A DNA stretch of 64,000 nt from Cronobacter condimenti 1330 (GCF_001277255.1 NZ_CP012264.1:3162001-3226000), one strand, 5' to 3'. Counted from the first letter of the stretch, positions 45,207-54,455 are shown. Notes: generated from the sequence alone by a model not told the origin. Numbers and translations: made by a program.

Positions 45207-45268
45207 GGGCAATATCTCAACCTGGGGTGAATGAGAACAGATAAAATATTGCCGCGGCATTATACAGA

Positions 45269-45284
45269 GCGTAACCGATTGCTT
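45269..45284 (-). promoter_or_regulatory. PurR-like operator upstream of guaB
   Basis: On the minus strand AAGCAATCGGTTACGC matches the PurR consensus ACGCAAACGTTTTCGT at 11 of 16 positions. It lies 63-78 bases before the guaB start. The E. coli guaBA operon is PurR-regulated with a similarly imperfect site. Confidence 0.6.
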
Positions 45285-45376
45285 CTACATTTTTTTGCGA
45301 AAAAAGGTTGCGATTGCCAGGACGCGGGTTACTATCGACTGAATAACCCGCTGATTTAAAATTTGATCCAGCTCAC

Positions 45377-46750
45377 ATGCCGCTTACTCAGACTCCCTCA
45401 ATTTTTACTGTTAGCCGCCTTAACCAGAGCGTACGTCTGCTGCTTGAGCAGGAGATGGGTCAGGTCTGGATAAGCGGTGAAATCTCCAATTTCACTCAGC
45501 CTGCTTCCGGGCACTGGTACTTCACGCTTAAAGACGACACCGCCCAGGTGCGCTGCGCGATGTTTCGCAACAGCAACCGCCGGGTCACCTTCAGGCCCCA
45601 GCACGGCCAGCAGGTGCTGGTACGCGCGAATATCACGCTCTACGAGCCGCGTGGCGATTATCAAATCATCGTCGAAAGCATGCAGCCCGCAGGCGAAGGC
45701 CTGCTGCAACAGCGCTACGAACAGCTCAAGCAGCAGCTTGCCGCAGAAGGGCTGTTCGATCCGGCACTAAAAAAACCGTTGCCCTCCCCGGCCCGCCAGG
45801 TCGGGGTTATCACCTCGAAAACCGGCGCGGCACTGCATGATGTGCTGAACGTATTACGCCGCCGCGATCCATCGCTGCCGGTTATTATCTACCCGACAGC
45901 CGTACAGGGCGACGACGCGCCGGCGCAGATCGTGCGCGCGATTGAGCTTGCCAATCTGCGCGGCGAGTGCGACGTGTTAATCGTCGGTCGCGGCGGCGGC
46001 TCGCTTGAGGATTTGTGGAGTTTTAACGACGAGCGCGTCGCGAGAGCCATTTTCGCAAGCGGTATTCCTGTGGTCAGCGCGGTGGGCCATGAAACCGACG
46101 TCACTATCGCGGATTTCGTGGCCGATCTGCGCGCGCCGACGCCCTCCGCTGCGGCCGAAATCGTCAGTCGTAATCAGCTGGAACTGCTGCGCCAGATGCA
46201 AGGGCTGCAACAGCGTCTCGAAATGGCGATGGATTACTCGCTGGCAAGCCGCCAGCAGCGTTTTACACGCCTGCACCACCGGCTTGAGCAACAACACCCG
46301 CAACTGCGCCTCGCGCGTCAGCAAACGCTGCTGATGCGTTTACGTCAGCGTATGGATAATGCGCTCGACAGCCGGTTACGCCAGGCGACGCAACGCCAGG
46401 CTCGCGTGACGCAACGTCTGAACCAGCAGCAGCCGCTGCCGCGTCTGCATCGTGCCTCGGCCCGCATCCAGCAGCTCGAGTACCGTCTTGCCCAGACGGT
46501 TGCTACACGCCTTAGCCATACGCGTGAGCGTTTTGGCAATGCCATCACGCATCTGGAGGCCGTCAGCCCGCTGGCGACGCTGGCGCGTGGCTACAGCGTC
46601 ACGACGGCAGGCGATGGCAATGTGCTGAAGGCGACCAGGCAGGTACAGCCCGGCGACACGCTGACAACACGGCTTTCGGATGGCTGGGTAGAGAGCGAAG
46701 TCCGCCAGATTACGCCTGCTAAAAAAACGCGCAAAAAGAAAACCGGATAA
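45377..46750 (+). CDS. xseA: Exodeoxyribonuclease VII large subunit
   Basis: Catalytic subunit of the single-strand-specific ExoVII nuclease; 457 residues (E. coli 456). The N-terminal OB fold (about 10-105, TVSRLNQSVRLLLEQEMG), the catalytic region with ITSKTGAALHDVLNVLRRRDP and GRGGGSLEDLWSFNDE, and a long glutamine/arginine-rich coiled coil (about 265-390) appear in family order. In E. coli the next gene is yfgJ; here a protease/inhibitor pair is inserted. Confidence 0.97.
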   Translation: MPLTQTPSIFTVSRLNQSVRLLLEQEMGQVWISGEISNFTQPASGHWYFTLKDDTAQVRCAMFRNSNRRVTFRPQHGQQVLVRANITLYEPRGDYQIIVESMQPAGEGLLQQRYEQLKQQLAAEGLFDPALKKPLPSPARQVGVITSKTGAALHDVLNVLRRRDPSLPVIIYPTAVQGDDAPAQIVRAIELANLRGECDVLIVGRGGGSLEDLWSFNDERVARAIFASGIPVVSAVGHETDVTIADFVADLRAPTPSAAAEIVSRNQLELLRQMQGLQQRLEMAMDYSLASRQQRFTRLHHRLEQQHPQLRLARQQTLLMRLRQRMDNALDSRLRQATQRQARVTQRLNQQQPLPRLHRASARIQQLEYRLAQTVATRLSHTRERFGNAITHLEAVSPLATLARGYSVTTAGDGNVLKATRQVQPGDTLTTRLSDGWVESEVRQITPAKKTRKKKTG

Positions 46751-46831
46751 GCCTCAGGAGCAACTAACGGGTCACGAACTATACTGCAAGTGTTGGTTTT
46801 TTCAACGGCACTTGCCGAGTAAGGAGACCCC

Positions 46832-47857
46832 ATGAACAACGCACGTTATCCGACCGTTATCCCCCCTTACATTCTGCGCCGCATTATCGATCACGGTTCA
46901 GAACCGCAGCAGCAGAAAGCGCGCCAGACTCTCACTCACGTTCAGACGTTGATGGCGCATCACAATGCCAGACCGACCGCGCCGCATGTTTCTGCCAAAG
47001 GTGAGCTGGAGCGCGACATTTACGACGCTCAGCATCGTGAAGAACTGCCCGGCAAGCCCGTGCGCCGTGAAGGTGAACCGTCTGCGGGCGACGTCGCGGT
47101 GGATGAAGCTTATGATTATCTGGGCGTCACGCACGATTTCTTCTGGAAAGCTTATCAGCGCGACTCGCTGGACAACAAAGGCCTCATCCTGAGTGGCACC
47201 GTACACTACGGGCGTGAGTACCAGAACGCCTTCTGGAATGGGCAGCAAATGGTCTTCGGCGACGGCGATGGTGAAATCTTCAACCGCTTCACTATCGCCA
47301 TTGATGTTGTGGCACATGAGCTTAGCCACGGCGTGACGGAAACCGAAGCCGGATTGATTTATTTCGAGCAGGCAGGCGCGCTGAATGAATCGCTCTCCGA
47401 TGTTTTCGGCTCACTGGTTAAACAGTATCAGCGCCAGCAGACCGCGGATAAGGCGGACTGGATCATTGGCGAAGGATTACTGGCGGAAGGCATCAACGGT
47501 ACTGGCCTGCGCTCTATGTCTGCGCCTGGCACCGCGTATGATGACCCGCTGCTCGGCAAAGATCCGCAGCCCGGACACATGGACGATTTCGTGAAAACCC
47601 GTGAAGATAACGGCGGCGTGCACATCAACTCTGGCATTCCGAATCGCGCGTTTTACCTTGCGGCCACCGCGATTGGCGGTTACGCCTGGGAAAAAGCCGG
47701 TTATGCCTGGTATGACACAGTTTGTGACCGCTCACTTTCTCAAAATGCGGATTTCGCCAGCTTCGCGAAACTGACCATTGAACATGGCCGTAAACGCTCC
47801 GGGGAGAGCGTGGCGCAGGCCATTGAACATGCATGGAAAACGACAGGAGTGTTGTAA
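46832..47857 (+). CDS. zpx: Protealysin-type M4 zinc metalloprotease (Cronobacter Zpx)
   Basis: Thermolysin-family protease, 341 residues. There is no signal peptide; residues about 1-50 (VIPPYILRRIIDHG and following) are the short propeptide seen in protealysin-like proteases. The zinc motif HELSH is at 162-166, with the third ligand Glu186 in GALNESLSD and the active-site His in NGGVHINSGIPN. It fits the Cronobacter zinc protease called Zpx (collagen-degrading, as reported) and Serratia protealysin. AAGGAG precedes the ATG. It overlaps the next gene by one base, which encodes its probable inhibitor. Confidence 0.9.
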   Translation: MNNARYPTVIPPYILRRIIDHGSEPQQQKARQTLTHVQTLMAHHNARPTAPHVSAKGELERDIYDAQHREELPGKPVRREGEPSAGDVAVDEAYDYLGVTHDFFWKAYQRDSLDNKGLILSGTVHYGREYQNAFWNGQQMVFGDGDGEIFNRFTIAIDVVAHELSHGVTETEAGLIYFEQAGALNESLSDVFGSLVKQYQRQQTADKADWIIGEGLLAEGINGTGLRSMSAPGTAYDDPLLGKDPQPGHMDDFVKTREDNGGVHINSGIPNRAFYLAATAIGGYAWEKAGYAWYDTVCDRSLSQNADFASFAKLTIEHGRKRSGESVAQAIEHAWKTTGVL

Positions 47858-48207
47858 TGGACTTGCCGGATCTGACGGATGATGCCGTCGTAGAGCTGGC
47901 GCGTGAAGGCGGCGTGGCGTATATGCCACGCCTTGCCGGGCAGCGACGCATCGCTGTTGCTGAGCTTAACGCCGAGCAGCGCCAGCGGCTTATCGATATC
48001 CTGCATCAGGCGCTGCCGAAGGCGTCCCCGCCAGGGCAGTCTGATTCTCCGGGTCGCGGCGATCAGCGTTATTTTCGCATCCAGATCCTCTGGACGCAGC
48101 ATAATCAGGCAGGCTATGCCGACATCGTATTGTTAGTGCCGGAAAATTCCGCGCCGGAAGGGCTGCGTGAGCTGTGGAAGCGCGGCGAAGGGTGTATCTG
48201 CGATTAG
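47857..48207 (+). CDS. Emfourin-like protealysin inhibitor
   Basis: 116-residue cytosolic protein encoded directly after the M4 protease, starting at the ATG in TAATG at 47857 with AGGAG upstream. It has the appearance of the emfourin family, small proteins known from Serratia to bind and inhibit protealysin and always encoded beside such proteases. VVELAREGGVAYMPRL near the N-terminus and the YFRIQILW then ADIVLLVPE block are consistent. The assignment rests on gene neighbourhood, size and remembered sequence. Its end overlaps the convergent yfgJ by about 4 bases. Confidence 0.82.
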   Translation: MDLPDLTDDAVVELAREGGVAYMPRLAGQRRIAVAELNAEQRQRLIDILHQALPKASPPGQSDSPGRGDQRYFRIQILWTQHNQAGYADIVLLVPENSAPEGLRELWKRGEGCICD

Positions 48208-48425
48208 TGCGGTTGTAGCGTAAACTCAACGCGTTTTTTGGATATCAAACCGTGACCATTGCGGCAGAAATAATCCACCGCGCCGCAGGCTTTCAGCACT
48301 TCCAGCGGCTGATGGCAATCCGGGCAGCGTGCTTCGACGGCATAGTCCTGATGGCAGGTAGAACAGTGCGCACCGCGCTCGCTTTGCTCAAGCGCGTTCT
48401 GGCAGTTTGGGCAATGTAATTCCAC
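48204..48425 (-). CDS. yfgJ: Zinc-ribbon protein YfgJ (GTG start)
   Basis: 73-residue protein with CPNC, CSTC, CPDC and a CGAVDYFC pair, forming two zinc ribbons as in E. coli YfgJ (71 residues). The GTG at 48425 follows a strong GGAGGT ribosome site and gives the family start (VELHCPNCQ). Frames farther upstream are not supported. Function is unknown. It lies upstream-adjacent to der on the opposite end of the protease insertion. Confidence 0.9.
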   Translation of the reverse strand: MELHCPNCQNALEQSERGAHCSTCHQDYAVEARCPDCHQPLEVLKACGAVDYFCRNGHGLISKKRVEFTLQPH

Positions 48426-48475
48426 AAGAGACCTCCATAAAAACAGAGCGGGAGCCATGACGACTCCCGCTTCGA

Positions 48476-49954
48476 TTATTTGCCTTTCTTAATGTGCTTA
48501 ATCAGGCGTTTACGTTTACGCATCTGGTTTGGTGTCAGCGTATTACGCTTGTTCGCAAACGGGTTATCCCCTTCCTTGAACTGAATACGGATAGGCGTAC
48601 CCATCACATCCAGCGATTTGCGGAAGTAGTTCATCAGATAACGCTTGTAAGAATCCGGCAGGTCTTTTACCTGATTGCCGTGGATCACTACGATCGGCGG
48701 ATTATAACCGCCCGCATGCGCGTATTTCAGTTTCACGCGGCGACCACGTACCATCGGCGGCTGGTGATCTTCTTCCGCCATTTTCATAATGCGGGTCAGA
48801 AGTGACGTGCTGACGCGACGCGTGGAGCTGTCATACGCCTCGCGCACCGATTCAAACAAGTTACCAACGCCGCTGCCATGCAGTGCGGAGATAAAGTGAA
48901 CACGCGCGAAATCGATAAAGCCGAGACGATAATCCAGCGTTTCTTTCACTTCGTCTTTCACTTCCTGGCTCAGGCCGTCCCACTTGTTGACGACAATCAC
49001 CAGCGAACGACCGCTGTTAAGAATAAAGCCCAGCAGAGAAAGATCCTGATCGGAGATGCCTTCGCGGGCGTCAATCACCAGCAGCACGACGTTCGCGTCT
49101 TCAATCGCTTGCAGCGTTTTGATAACCGAGAATTTCTCAACTACATCGGTAATTTTACCGCGTTTACGCACGCCCGCGGTGTCGATGAGAACGAACTCGC
49201 GACCGTCGCGCTCCATCGGAATATAGATGCTGTCGCGGGTGGTGCCCGGCATGTCGAAAACCACCACGCGGTCTTCACCGAGAATACGGTTAGTAAGCGT
49301 TGACTTACCTACGTTTGGACGCCCGACAATCGCAAGCTTAATCGGCAAATCTTGCGGGTTGAAATCATCCTCTTCTTCTTCCACGACTTCGCCATTCTGC
49401 TCGGCTTCAAACTGCGCCCAGTATTCGGCTTCTTCATCCACTTCTTCCGGCGGATTGACATCGTCCATCCAAGGCATGAGGACATGCTCCAGCAGCGAAG
49501 TCACGCCACGGCCATGGGAAGCAGCAATAGCATGAATTTCACCGAGGCCGAGCGAATAGAAATCCGCAACCGCCTGATCCGGGTCAAGCCCGTCAGTTTT
49601 GTTGGCGACGAGGAATGTCGGCTTCTGACGGCTGCGCAGATGTTTAGCGATACCCTCATCCGCTGGCATCAGCCCGGCGCGGGCGTCAACCATGAAAAGC
49701 ACCACGTCGGCTTCTTCAATCGCCAGCAGCGACTGCTCTGCCATGCGGGTTTCGACGCCCTCTTCCGAGCCGTCGATACCGCCGGTATCGATACAGATAT
49801 ATTCACGTCCTTCCACTTCGGCACGACCATATTTGCGGTCACGCGTCAGCCCCGGGAAATCCGCTACCAGCGCATCCCGGGTGCGGGTTAAACGGTTGAA
49901 CAACGTGGATTTTCCGACGTTAGGGCGCCCGACCAGCGCGACCACAGGTATCAT
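48476..49954 (-). CDS. der: Ribosome biogenesis GTPase Der (EngA)
   Basis: Essential GTPase with two tandem G domains, acting in 50S subunit maturation; 492 residues (E. coli 490). G1 motifs GRPNVGKS occur at about 8-15 and again at about 211-218, each followed by DTxG motifs (DTGG, DTAG) and NKxD (NKTD, NKWD). An acidic linker (VVEEEEDDFNPQ) joins the domains and a KH-like domain ends the protein. It follows bamB on the same strand after a terminator-like hairpin. Confidence 0.98.
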   Translation of the reverse strand: MIPVVALVGRPNVGKSTLFNRLTRTRDALVADFPGLTRDRKYGRAEVEGREYICIDTGGIDGSEEGVETRMAEQSLLAIEEADVVLFMVDARAGLMPADEGIAKHLRSRQKPTFLVANKTDGLDPDQAVADFYSLGLGEIHAIAASHGRGVTSLLEHVLMPWMDDVNPPEEVDEEAEYWAQFEAEQNGEVVEEEEDDFNPQDLPIKLAIVGRPNVGKSTLTNRILGEDRVVVFDMPGTTRDSIYIPMERDGREFVLIDTAGVRKRGKITDVVEKFSVIKTLQAIEDANVVLLVIDAREGISDQDLSLLGFILNSGRSLVIVVNKWDGLSQEVKDEVKETLDYRLGFIDFARVHFISALHGSGVGNLFESVREAYDSSTRRVSTSLLTRIMKMAEEDHQPPMVRGRRVKLKYAHAGGYNPPIVVIHGNQVKDLPDSYKRYLMNYFRKSLDVMGTPIRIQFKEGDNPFANKRNTLTPNQMRKRKRLIKHIKKGK

Positions 49955-50020
49955 TCTTAAAGCCTCATTACTGATAAATCGTTGTTAAACCCGCTGAAAT
50001 ACACGGGCTTCAGAAAACAG

Positions 50021-50054
50021 GAAACGGCCCCTGCAGTGATCAGGAGCCGTTTTA
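50021..50054 (-). terminator. Terminator-like hairpin after bamB
   Basis: On the minus strand AAAACGGCTCCTG pairs with CAGGGGCCGTTT around a short loop, directly after the bamB stop. No long U tract follows, so termination is probably partial and der may be read through. Confidence 0.6.
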
Positions 50055-50073
50055 GCTGTGCTACGCCTGTCTG

Positions 50074-51255
50074 TTAACGCGTAATCGCGTAAAGCGTGCC
50101 GTCTTTGGCCTGGATAAGGATCTTGTTATCCGCCACGACCGGCTCGGTCTGGAAGCCGGAGCTATCCACTTTCTGCTGAGCCACAAAACGGCCGTTATCG
50201 GTATCCATCCAGTGCAAGTAACCTTCGCTATCGCCTACCACCAGTGATCCATTATAGAGTACCGGCGCGGTCAGGTTACGGTGCAGCAGTTGGGTTTGCG
50301 TCCAGAGCGTTACGCCGCCTTCTACATTCAGCGCCAGCACGTTGTCGCTCTGGTCTACCAGGTAGATACGTCCGCCGTCGACAATGAAATCATTCACTGA
50401 CCCCAGCTCACGTTTCCACATAATCTGACCAGAACGCAGATCCAGCGCGGTCAGATTGCCGTTATACGCCAGCGCGTAAACCACGCCATTGACGATAACC
50501 GGCGTCGTATCGACATCGCTCAGACGATCGATTTCGGTTGCGCCGGTGGCCTGAGAAATGCGCTGCTGCCAGATCATCTGACCGCGCTGCATCAGGATAG
50601 CGCTCACGCGACCGTTATCGCCGCCGACAATCGCCGCGCCAAACGCGGATGCCGGTGCGGATTCACCGCGCAGAGAGAGCGACGGCATATCCAGGTTAAC
50701 GGTCCATTTGATAGCGCCGTCACTTTCGTTCAGCGCCTGCAACATACCGTTACTGGTATGGATCAACACCAGACCATCACTAACAACTGGACGAGAAAGC
50801 GCTTCGCCTGCCACTTTGGTCTGCCAGGCAATGGAGCCGTCGGAAGTATTCAGCGCATAAACCTGCGCTTTTTCGCTGCCTACGTAAACATGCGCGCCCA
50901 CGGCGGTGACGCCGCCAGACAGCAGCGCCGGACGGTTACGGGAGAAAAAGCCGGTTTTCTCAGAGAGATCGACGCTCCAGACTTCTTTGCCATCCTGCGA
51001 ATTGACGGCTTTCACAGTGCCGCGACGGTCAGCCGCGTAGACGTTACCGTCAAGGAATGCCGGGTGCAGGTTGGAGTAAAAATCACCAATTCCGCTGCCC
51101 ACGGACGTATCCCAGGCAACTTCCGGCGCGAACTGGTTTTCAACCGTCGGCAGCGGCGACATTTTCACCACGTCTTCTTCACCGCTAAACAGTGAGCAAC
51201 CGCTTAACAGCGTGACGGAAAGCATCGCTGGCAGAACTAATTTACGCAATTGCAT
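50074..51255 (-). CDS. bamB: Outer-membrane assembly lipoprotein BamB
   Basis: Eight-bladed beta-propeller lipoprotein of the BAM complex that binds BamA; 393 residues (E. coli 392). The signal peptide ends in lipobox LLSGC (lipidated Cys20), and repeated PQQ-like blades appear (for example YALNTSDGSIAWQTKV, LTALDLRSGQIMWKRELG). It is 10 bases downstream of yfgM, part of the hisS-yfgM-bamB run. Confidence 0.97.
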   Translation of the reverse strand: MQLRKLVLPAMLSVTLLSGCSLFSGEEDVVKMSPLPTVENQFAPEVAWDTSVGSGIGDFYSNLHPAFLDGNVYAADRRGTVKAVNSQDGKEVWSVDLSEKTGFFSRNRPALLSGGVTAVGAHVYVGSEKAQVYALNTSDGSIAWQTKVAGEALSRPVVSDGLVLIHTSNGMLQALNESDGAIKWTVNLDMPSLSLRGESAPASAFGAAIVGGDNGRVSAILMQRGQMIWQQRISQATGATEIDRLSDVDTTPVIVNGVVYALAYNGNLTALDLRSGQIMWKRELGSVNDFIVDGGRIYLVDQSDNVLALNVEGGVTLWTQTQLLHRNLTAPVLYNGSLVVGDSEGYLHWMDTDNGRFVAQQKVDSSGFQTEPVVADNKILIQAKDGTLYAITR

Positions 51256-51265
51256 CGGGTCCCTC

Positions 51266-51886
51266 TCAGATGGACAAGTTATTGATTTTCATCTGCATCA
51301 TATCGCCAAGCGCCGGAGAATTTTTATCATTCACTCCTTTGCTCCAGGCATCGCGCGCGCCCTGCTTATCGCCTTTTCTAAGCATCGCGTCGCCACGCAG
51401 GTCAGCCACCATCGCCGACCAGTTGTCGCCTTTCACGTTTTCCAGCGTTTTCAGCGCGGCGTCCGCCTGCTTCTGCTGGATTTGAATGCGCGCCAGGCGC
51501 AGGTTAATCAGCGAGCGCAGATTCTCGTCCTTCGCGTTCTCAAGGCCCTGCTGCAACTGCTGCGCGGCTTTATTGAGATCGTTTTTATCTACATAACGCT
51601 GCGCCAGCTCAAGCGAGGCCAGCGCACCGTAGGTGTTTTTATTCTGCGAAACGAACTGCTCTGCGGCGTTCAGGGTTTTCGGATCGTCAGCGCGAACGGT
51701 TGTCATGACCGTCTGATAGTTCAGCGACGTTTCACGGGCGGAATCGACCTGCGAGCCGTTCCAGAAACGCCAGCCAACCAGCGCACCAATCCCTAAAACT
51801 ACACCCACCGCCAGCGCTTTGCCGTTTTCAGCAAAGAAACGCTTTACCGCATTGAGCTGCTCGTTTTCGTTCTCGTAAATTTCCAC
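51266..51886 (-). CDS. yfgM: Ancillary SecYEG translocon subunit YfgM
   Basis: Inner-membrane protein of 206 residues, equal to E. coli. A single membrane segment lies at about 24-42 (ALAVGVVLGIGALVGWRFW) and the periplasmic part has TPR-like repeats (YGALASLELAQRYVDKNDLNKAAQQL). The family is known to associate with PpiD and SecYEG. It sits between hisS and bamB in a co-oriented block. Confidence 0.96.
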   Translation of the reverse strand: MEIYENENEQLNAVKRFFAENGKALAVGVVLGIGALVGWRFWNGSQVDSARETSLNYQTVMTTVRADDPKTLNAAEQFVSQNKNTYGALASLELAQRYVDKNDLNKAAQQLQQGLENAKDENLRSLINLRLARIQIQQKQADAALKTLENVKGDNWSAMVADLRGDAMLRKGDKQGARDAWSKGVNDKNSPALGDMMQMKINNLSI

Positions 51887-51921
51887 GCAGTCCTTCTCCT
51901 TAACGATATTTCGCCGGGAAA

Positions 51922-53196
51922 TCAGCCCAGCAGCGTCTGCAAGTGCGCGGCCAGTTCGCTCTGCGCGAGGGCCTGTTGCTCACCTGAGCGCAAATCTTTC
52001 ACCACAACCTGGCGGTTGGCGACTTCATCTTCGCCCAGCACCAGCGCAATGCGTGCGCCCCACTTATCTGCACGGGCGAATTGTTTCTTAAAGTTGCCGC
52101 CGCCATAGTTGGTCATCAGCTTGCAACCCGGCAGCGCATCGCGAACCTGCTCAGCCAGCTGCATCGCCGCCGACTGCGCACCGTTGCCAGACGCAATCAG
52201 GTATATATCGACAACAGGATCTGCCGTAAATTCCGGATTCACCGCCTGAACGAGTAAAACGAGGCGCTCAAGCCCCATCGCGAAGCCTACCGCCGGCGTT
52301 GCGCGTCCACCTAATTGCTCAACGAGACCATCGTAACGGCCACCTGCGCATACGGTGCCCTGTGAGCCAAGGCTTGTCGTCACCCACTCAAACACGGTGC
52401 GGTTGTAATAGTCGAGACCGCGCACAAGACGCTGGTTAACGGTATAAGCGATACCGGCATCGTCCAGAAACGCGCAAAGACCGGCAAAATGTTCGCGGGA
52501 GTCGTCATCCAGGTAGTCGCCAAGTTTCGGCGCGTCGTTTAAGAGCGCCTGAACGTCCGGATTTTTAGAATCCAACACGCGCAGCGGGTTCGAATACATG
52601 CGGCGTTTGCAGTCTTCGTCAAGTTTATCGACATGCTGCTCAAGGAAGGCCACCAGCGCATCGCGGTAGTTAGCGCGAGCATCCAGCGAGCCGATGGAGT
52701 TCAGCTCCAGCGAAACGTGCTCGGCGATGCCCAGCGCACGCCACCAGCGCGCGGTCAGCAGGATCATTTCCGCATCGATATCCGGGCCCTGAAGACCAAA
52801 AACTTCGACACCTAACTGATGGAACTGACGATACCGGCCCTTCTGAGGGCGTTCGTGGCGGAACATCGGCCCGATGTACCACAAACGTTGTTCCTGATTG
52901 TACAGCAGACCATGTTCGATGCCAGCGCGCACGCAGCCCGCAGTGCCTTCAGGGCGCAGCGTCAGGCTATCGCCATTGCGGTCCTCAAAGGTATACATCT
53001 CTTTTTCAACCACGTCGGTTACTTCACCGATTGCGCGTTTGAATAACGGGGTCTGCTCTACAATCGGCAAACGGATTTCACTGTAACCGTAGCTGCCGAG
53101 CACCTGCTTAAGTGTGCCTTCAATGCGCTGCCAGATGGCGGTATCGCCCGGCAGGTAATCGTTCATGCCGCGGATGGCTTGAATGTTTTTTGCCAC
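51922..53196 (-). CDS. hisS: Histidyl-tRNA synthetase
   Basis: Class II synthetase charging tRNA-His; 424 residues, equal to E. coli. Motif 2 is FRHERPQKGRYRQFHQLGVEVFG, the histidine-specific LVRGLDYYNRTVFEW block is present, and motif 3 contains GFAMGLERL. The ATG at 53196 starts MAKNIQAIRGMNDYLPG. It lies downstream of ispG with the sroE region in between. Confidence 0.98.
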   Translation of the reverse strand: MAKNIQAIRGMNDYLPGDTAIWQRIEGTLKQVLGSYGYSEIRLPIVEQTPLFKRAIGEVTDVVEKEMYTFEDRNGDSLTLRPEGTAGCVRAGIEHGLLYNQEQRLWYIGPMFRHERPQKGRYRQFHQLGVEVFGLQGPDIDAEMILLTARWWRALGIAEHVSLELNSIGSLDARANYRDALVAFLEQHVDKLDEDCKRRMYSNPLRVLDSKNPDVQALLNDAPKLGDYLDDDSREHFAGLCAFLDDAGIAYTVNQRLVRGLDYYNRTVFEWVTTSLGSQGTVCAGGRYDGLVEQLGGRATPAVGFAMGLERLVLLVQAVNPEFTADPVVDIYLIASGNGAQSAAMQLAEQVRDALPGCKLMTNYGGGNFKKQFARADKWGARIALVLGEDEVANRQVVVKDLRSGEQQALAQSELAAHLQTLLG

Positions 53197-53218
53197 GTTT
53201 ATTCTCTTTTTCTATACA

Positions 53219-53310
53219 AAAAATGAACCCGAAACAGACCGCGCCGGTGTGGCTGGGGCGGTTTGCGGGTTCAATCATACACGGGAAGCACGCCGCTTCC
53301 CACGTTTGCG
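53219..53310 (-). ncRNA. sroE: SroE small RNA (ispG-hisS spacer)
   Basis: The 114-base spacer between ispG and hisS holds two strong hairpins on the minus strand: GGGAAGCGGCGTGCTTCCC (53283-53301) and a long stem from GAACCCGC (53265-53272) to CGGGTTC (53225-53231), followed by TTTTTT. This is the position and form of the sroE RNA described in E. coli between gcpE (ispG) and hisS. The ends are estimated. It could be a processed 3' end rather than a separate transcript. Confidence 0.65.
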
Positions 53311-54429
53311 TTATTTTTCCAGCTGCTGCACGGTGATGCGACGGCTCTCATCCAGCATCGACGCCTTGGCACGGATGCGAGCTTCAAGCTGCGTTATCAT
53401 GTCGTCGTTATCGAGACGATCTTTACGCACGCCTTCTTCATAAAAGCCGCTTTTCTTATTGCCGCCGGTAACCCCGAGCGTCGAAACCAGCGCTTCGCCG
53501 GGACCATTGACCACACAGCCGATGATCGAAACATCCATCGGAGTGATAATATCTTCCAGCCGCTGCTCCAGCGCATTTACCGTGCCTATTACGTCAAACT
53601 CCTGACGAGAGCAGGTCGGGCAGGCAATAAAGTTGATGCCGCGTGAACGAATGCGCAGCGATTTCAGGATATCGAAACCGACTTTGATCTCTTCGACAGG
53701 ATCGGCTGCAAGCGAAATACGCAGCGTATCGCCAATCCCTTCCGAAAGCAGAAGCCCCAAACCGATCGCCGATTTTACGGCCCCGGCGCGAGCACCACCT
53801 GCTTCGGTTATCCCTAAATGCAACGGCTGATCGATCTGCTTCGCCAGCAGACGATACGACTCTACTGCAAGGAACACATCCGAGGCTTTTACGCTCACCT
53901 TAAACTGATCGAAGTTGAGACGATCCAGATGATCGACATGACGCATCGCAGATTCCAGTAGCGCCTGCGGCGTCGGCTCGCCATATTTTTCCTGAAGATC
54001 TTTCTCAAGCGATCCGGCGTTGACACCGATGCGGATCGGAATGTTTTTATCGCGCGCGCAATCCACGACAGAGCGGATACGCTCTTCGTTACCGATATTG
54101 CCAGGGTTAATACGCAGGCAGTCGACGCCGTACTCCGCCACTTTCAGGGCGATGCGGTAGTCGAAGTGAATATCCGCGACCAGGGGTACGTTGACCTGCT
54201 GTTTGATAAGACGAAACGCCTCTGCGGCATCCATCGTTGGTACCGAGACGCGAACGATATCCGCGCCTACGCGCTCCAGCGCTTTGATTTGATTAACCGT
54301 CGCTTCGACATCCGTCGTGCGAGTGTTGGTCATCGACTGGACGGCGATAGGTGCACCATCGCCGATGGGGACGTTACCGACGTATATCCGTTTAGATTTT
54401 CTACGCTGAATGGGCGCTTCATTATGCAT
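53311..54429 (-). CDS. ispG: 4-hydroxy-3-methylbut-2-enyl diphosphate synthase IspG
   Basis: Iron-sulfur enzyme of the MEP isoprenoid pathway, making HMBPP from the cyclic diphosphate; 372 residues, equal to E. coli GcpE. The N-terminal TIM-barrel part has RVSVPTMDAAEAF, and 4Fe-4S ligands are in ACPTCSRQEFD and IIGCVVNGPGEA (about 270, 273 and 305). It follows rodZ after 26 bases and is probably in the same transcript. Confidence 0.97.
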   Translation of the reverse strand: MHNEAPIQRRKSKRIYVGNVPIGDGAPIAVQSMTNTRTTDVEATVNQIKALERVGADIVRVSVPTMDAAEAFRLIKQQVNVPLVADIHFDYRIALKVAEYGVDCLRINPGNIGNEERIRSVVDCARDKNIPIRIGVNAGSLEKDLQEKYGEPTPQALLESAMRHVDHLDRLNFDQFKVSVKASDVFLAVESYRLLAKQIDQPLHLGITEAGGARAGAVKSAIGLGLLLSEGIGDTLRISLAADPVEEIKVGFDILKSLRIRSRGINFIACPTCSRQEFDVIGTVNALEQRLEDIITPMDVSIIGCVVNGPGEALVSTLGVTGGNKKSGFYEEGVRKDRLDNDDMITQLEARIRAKASMLDESRRITVQQLEK

Positions 54430-54455
54430 GACAAATCTCCCTCATTGCCCGTCTG

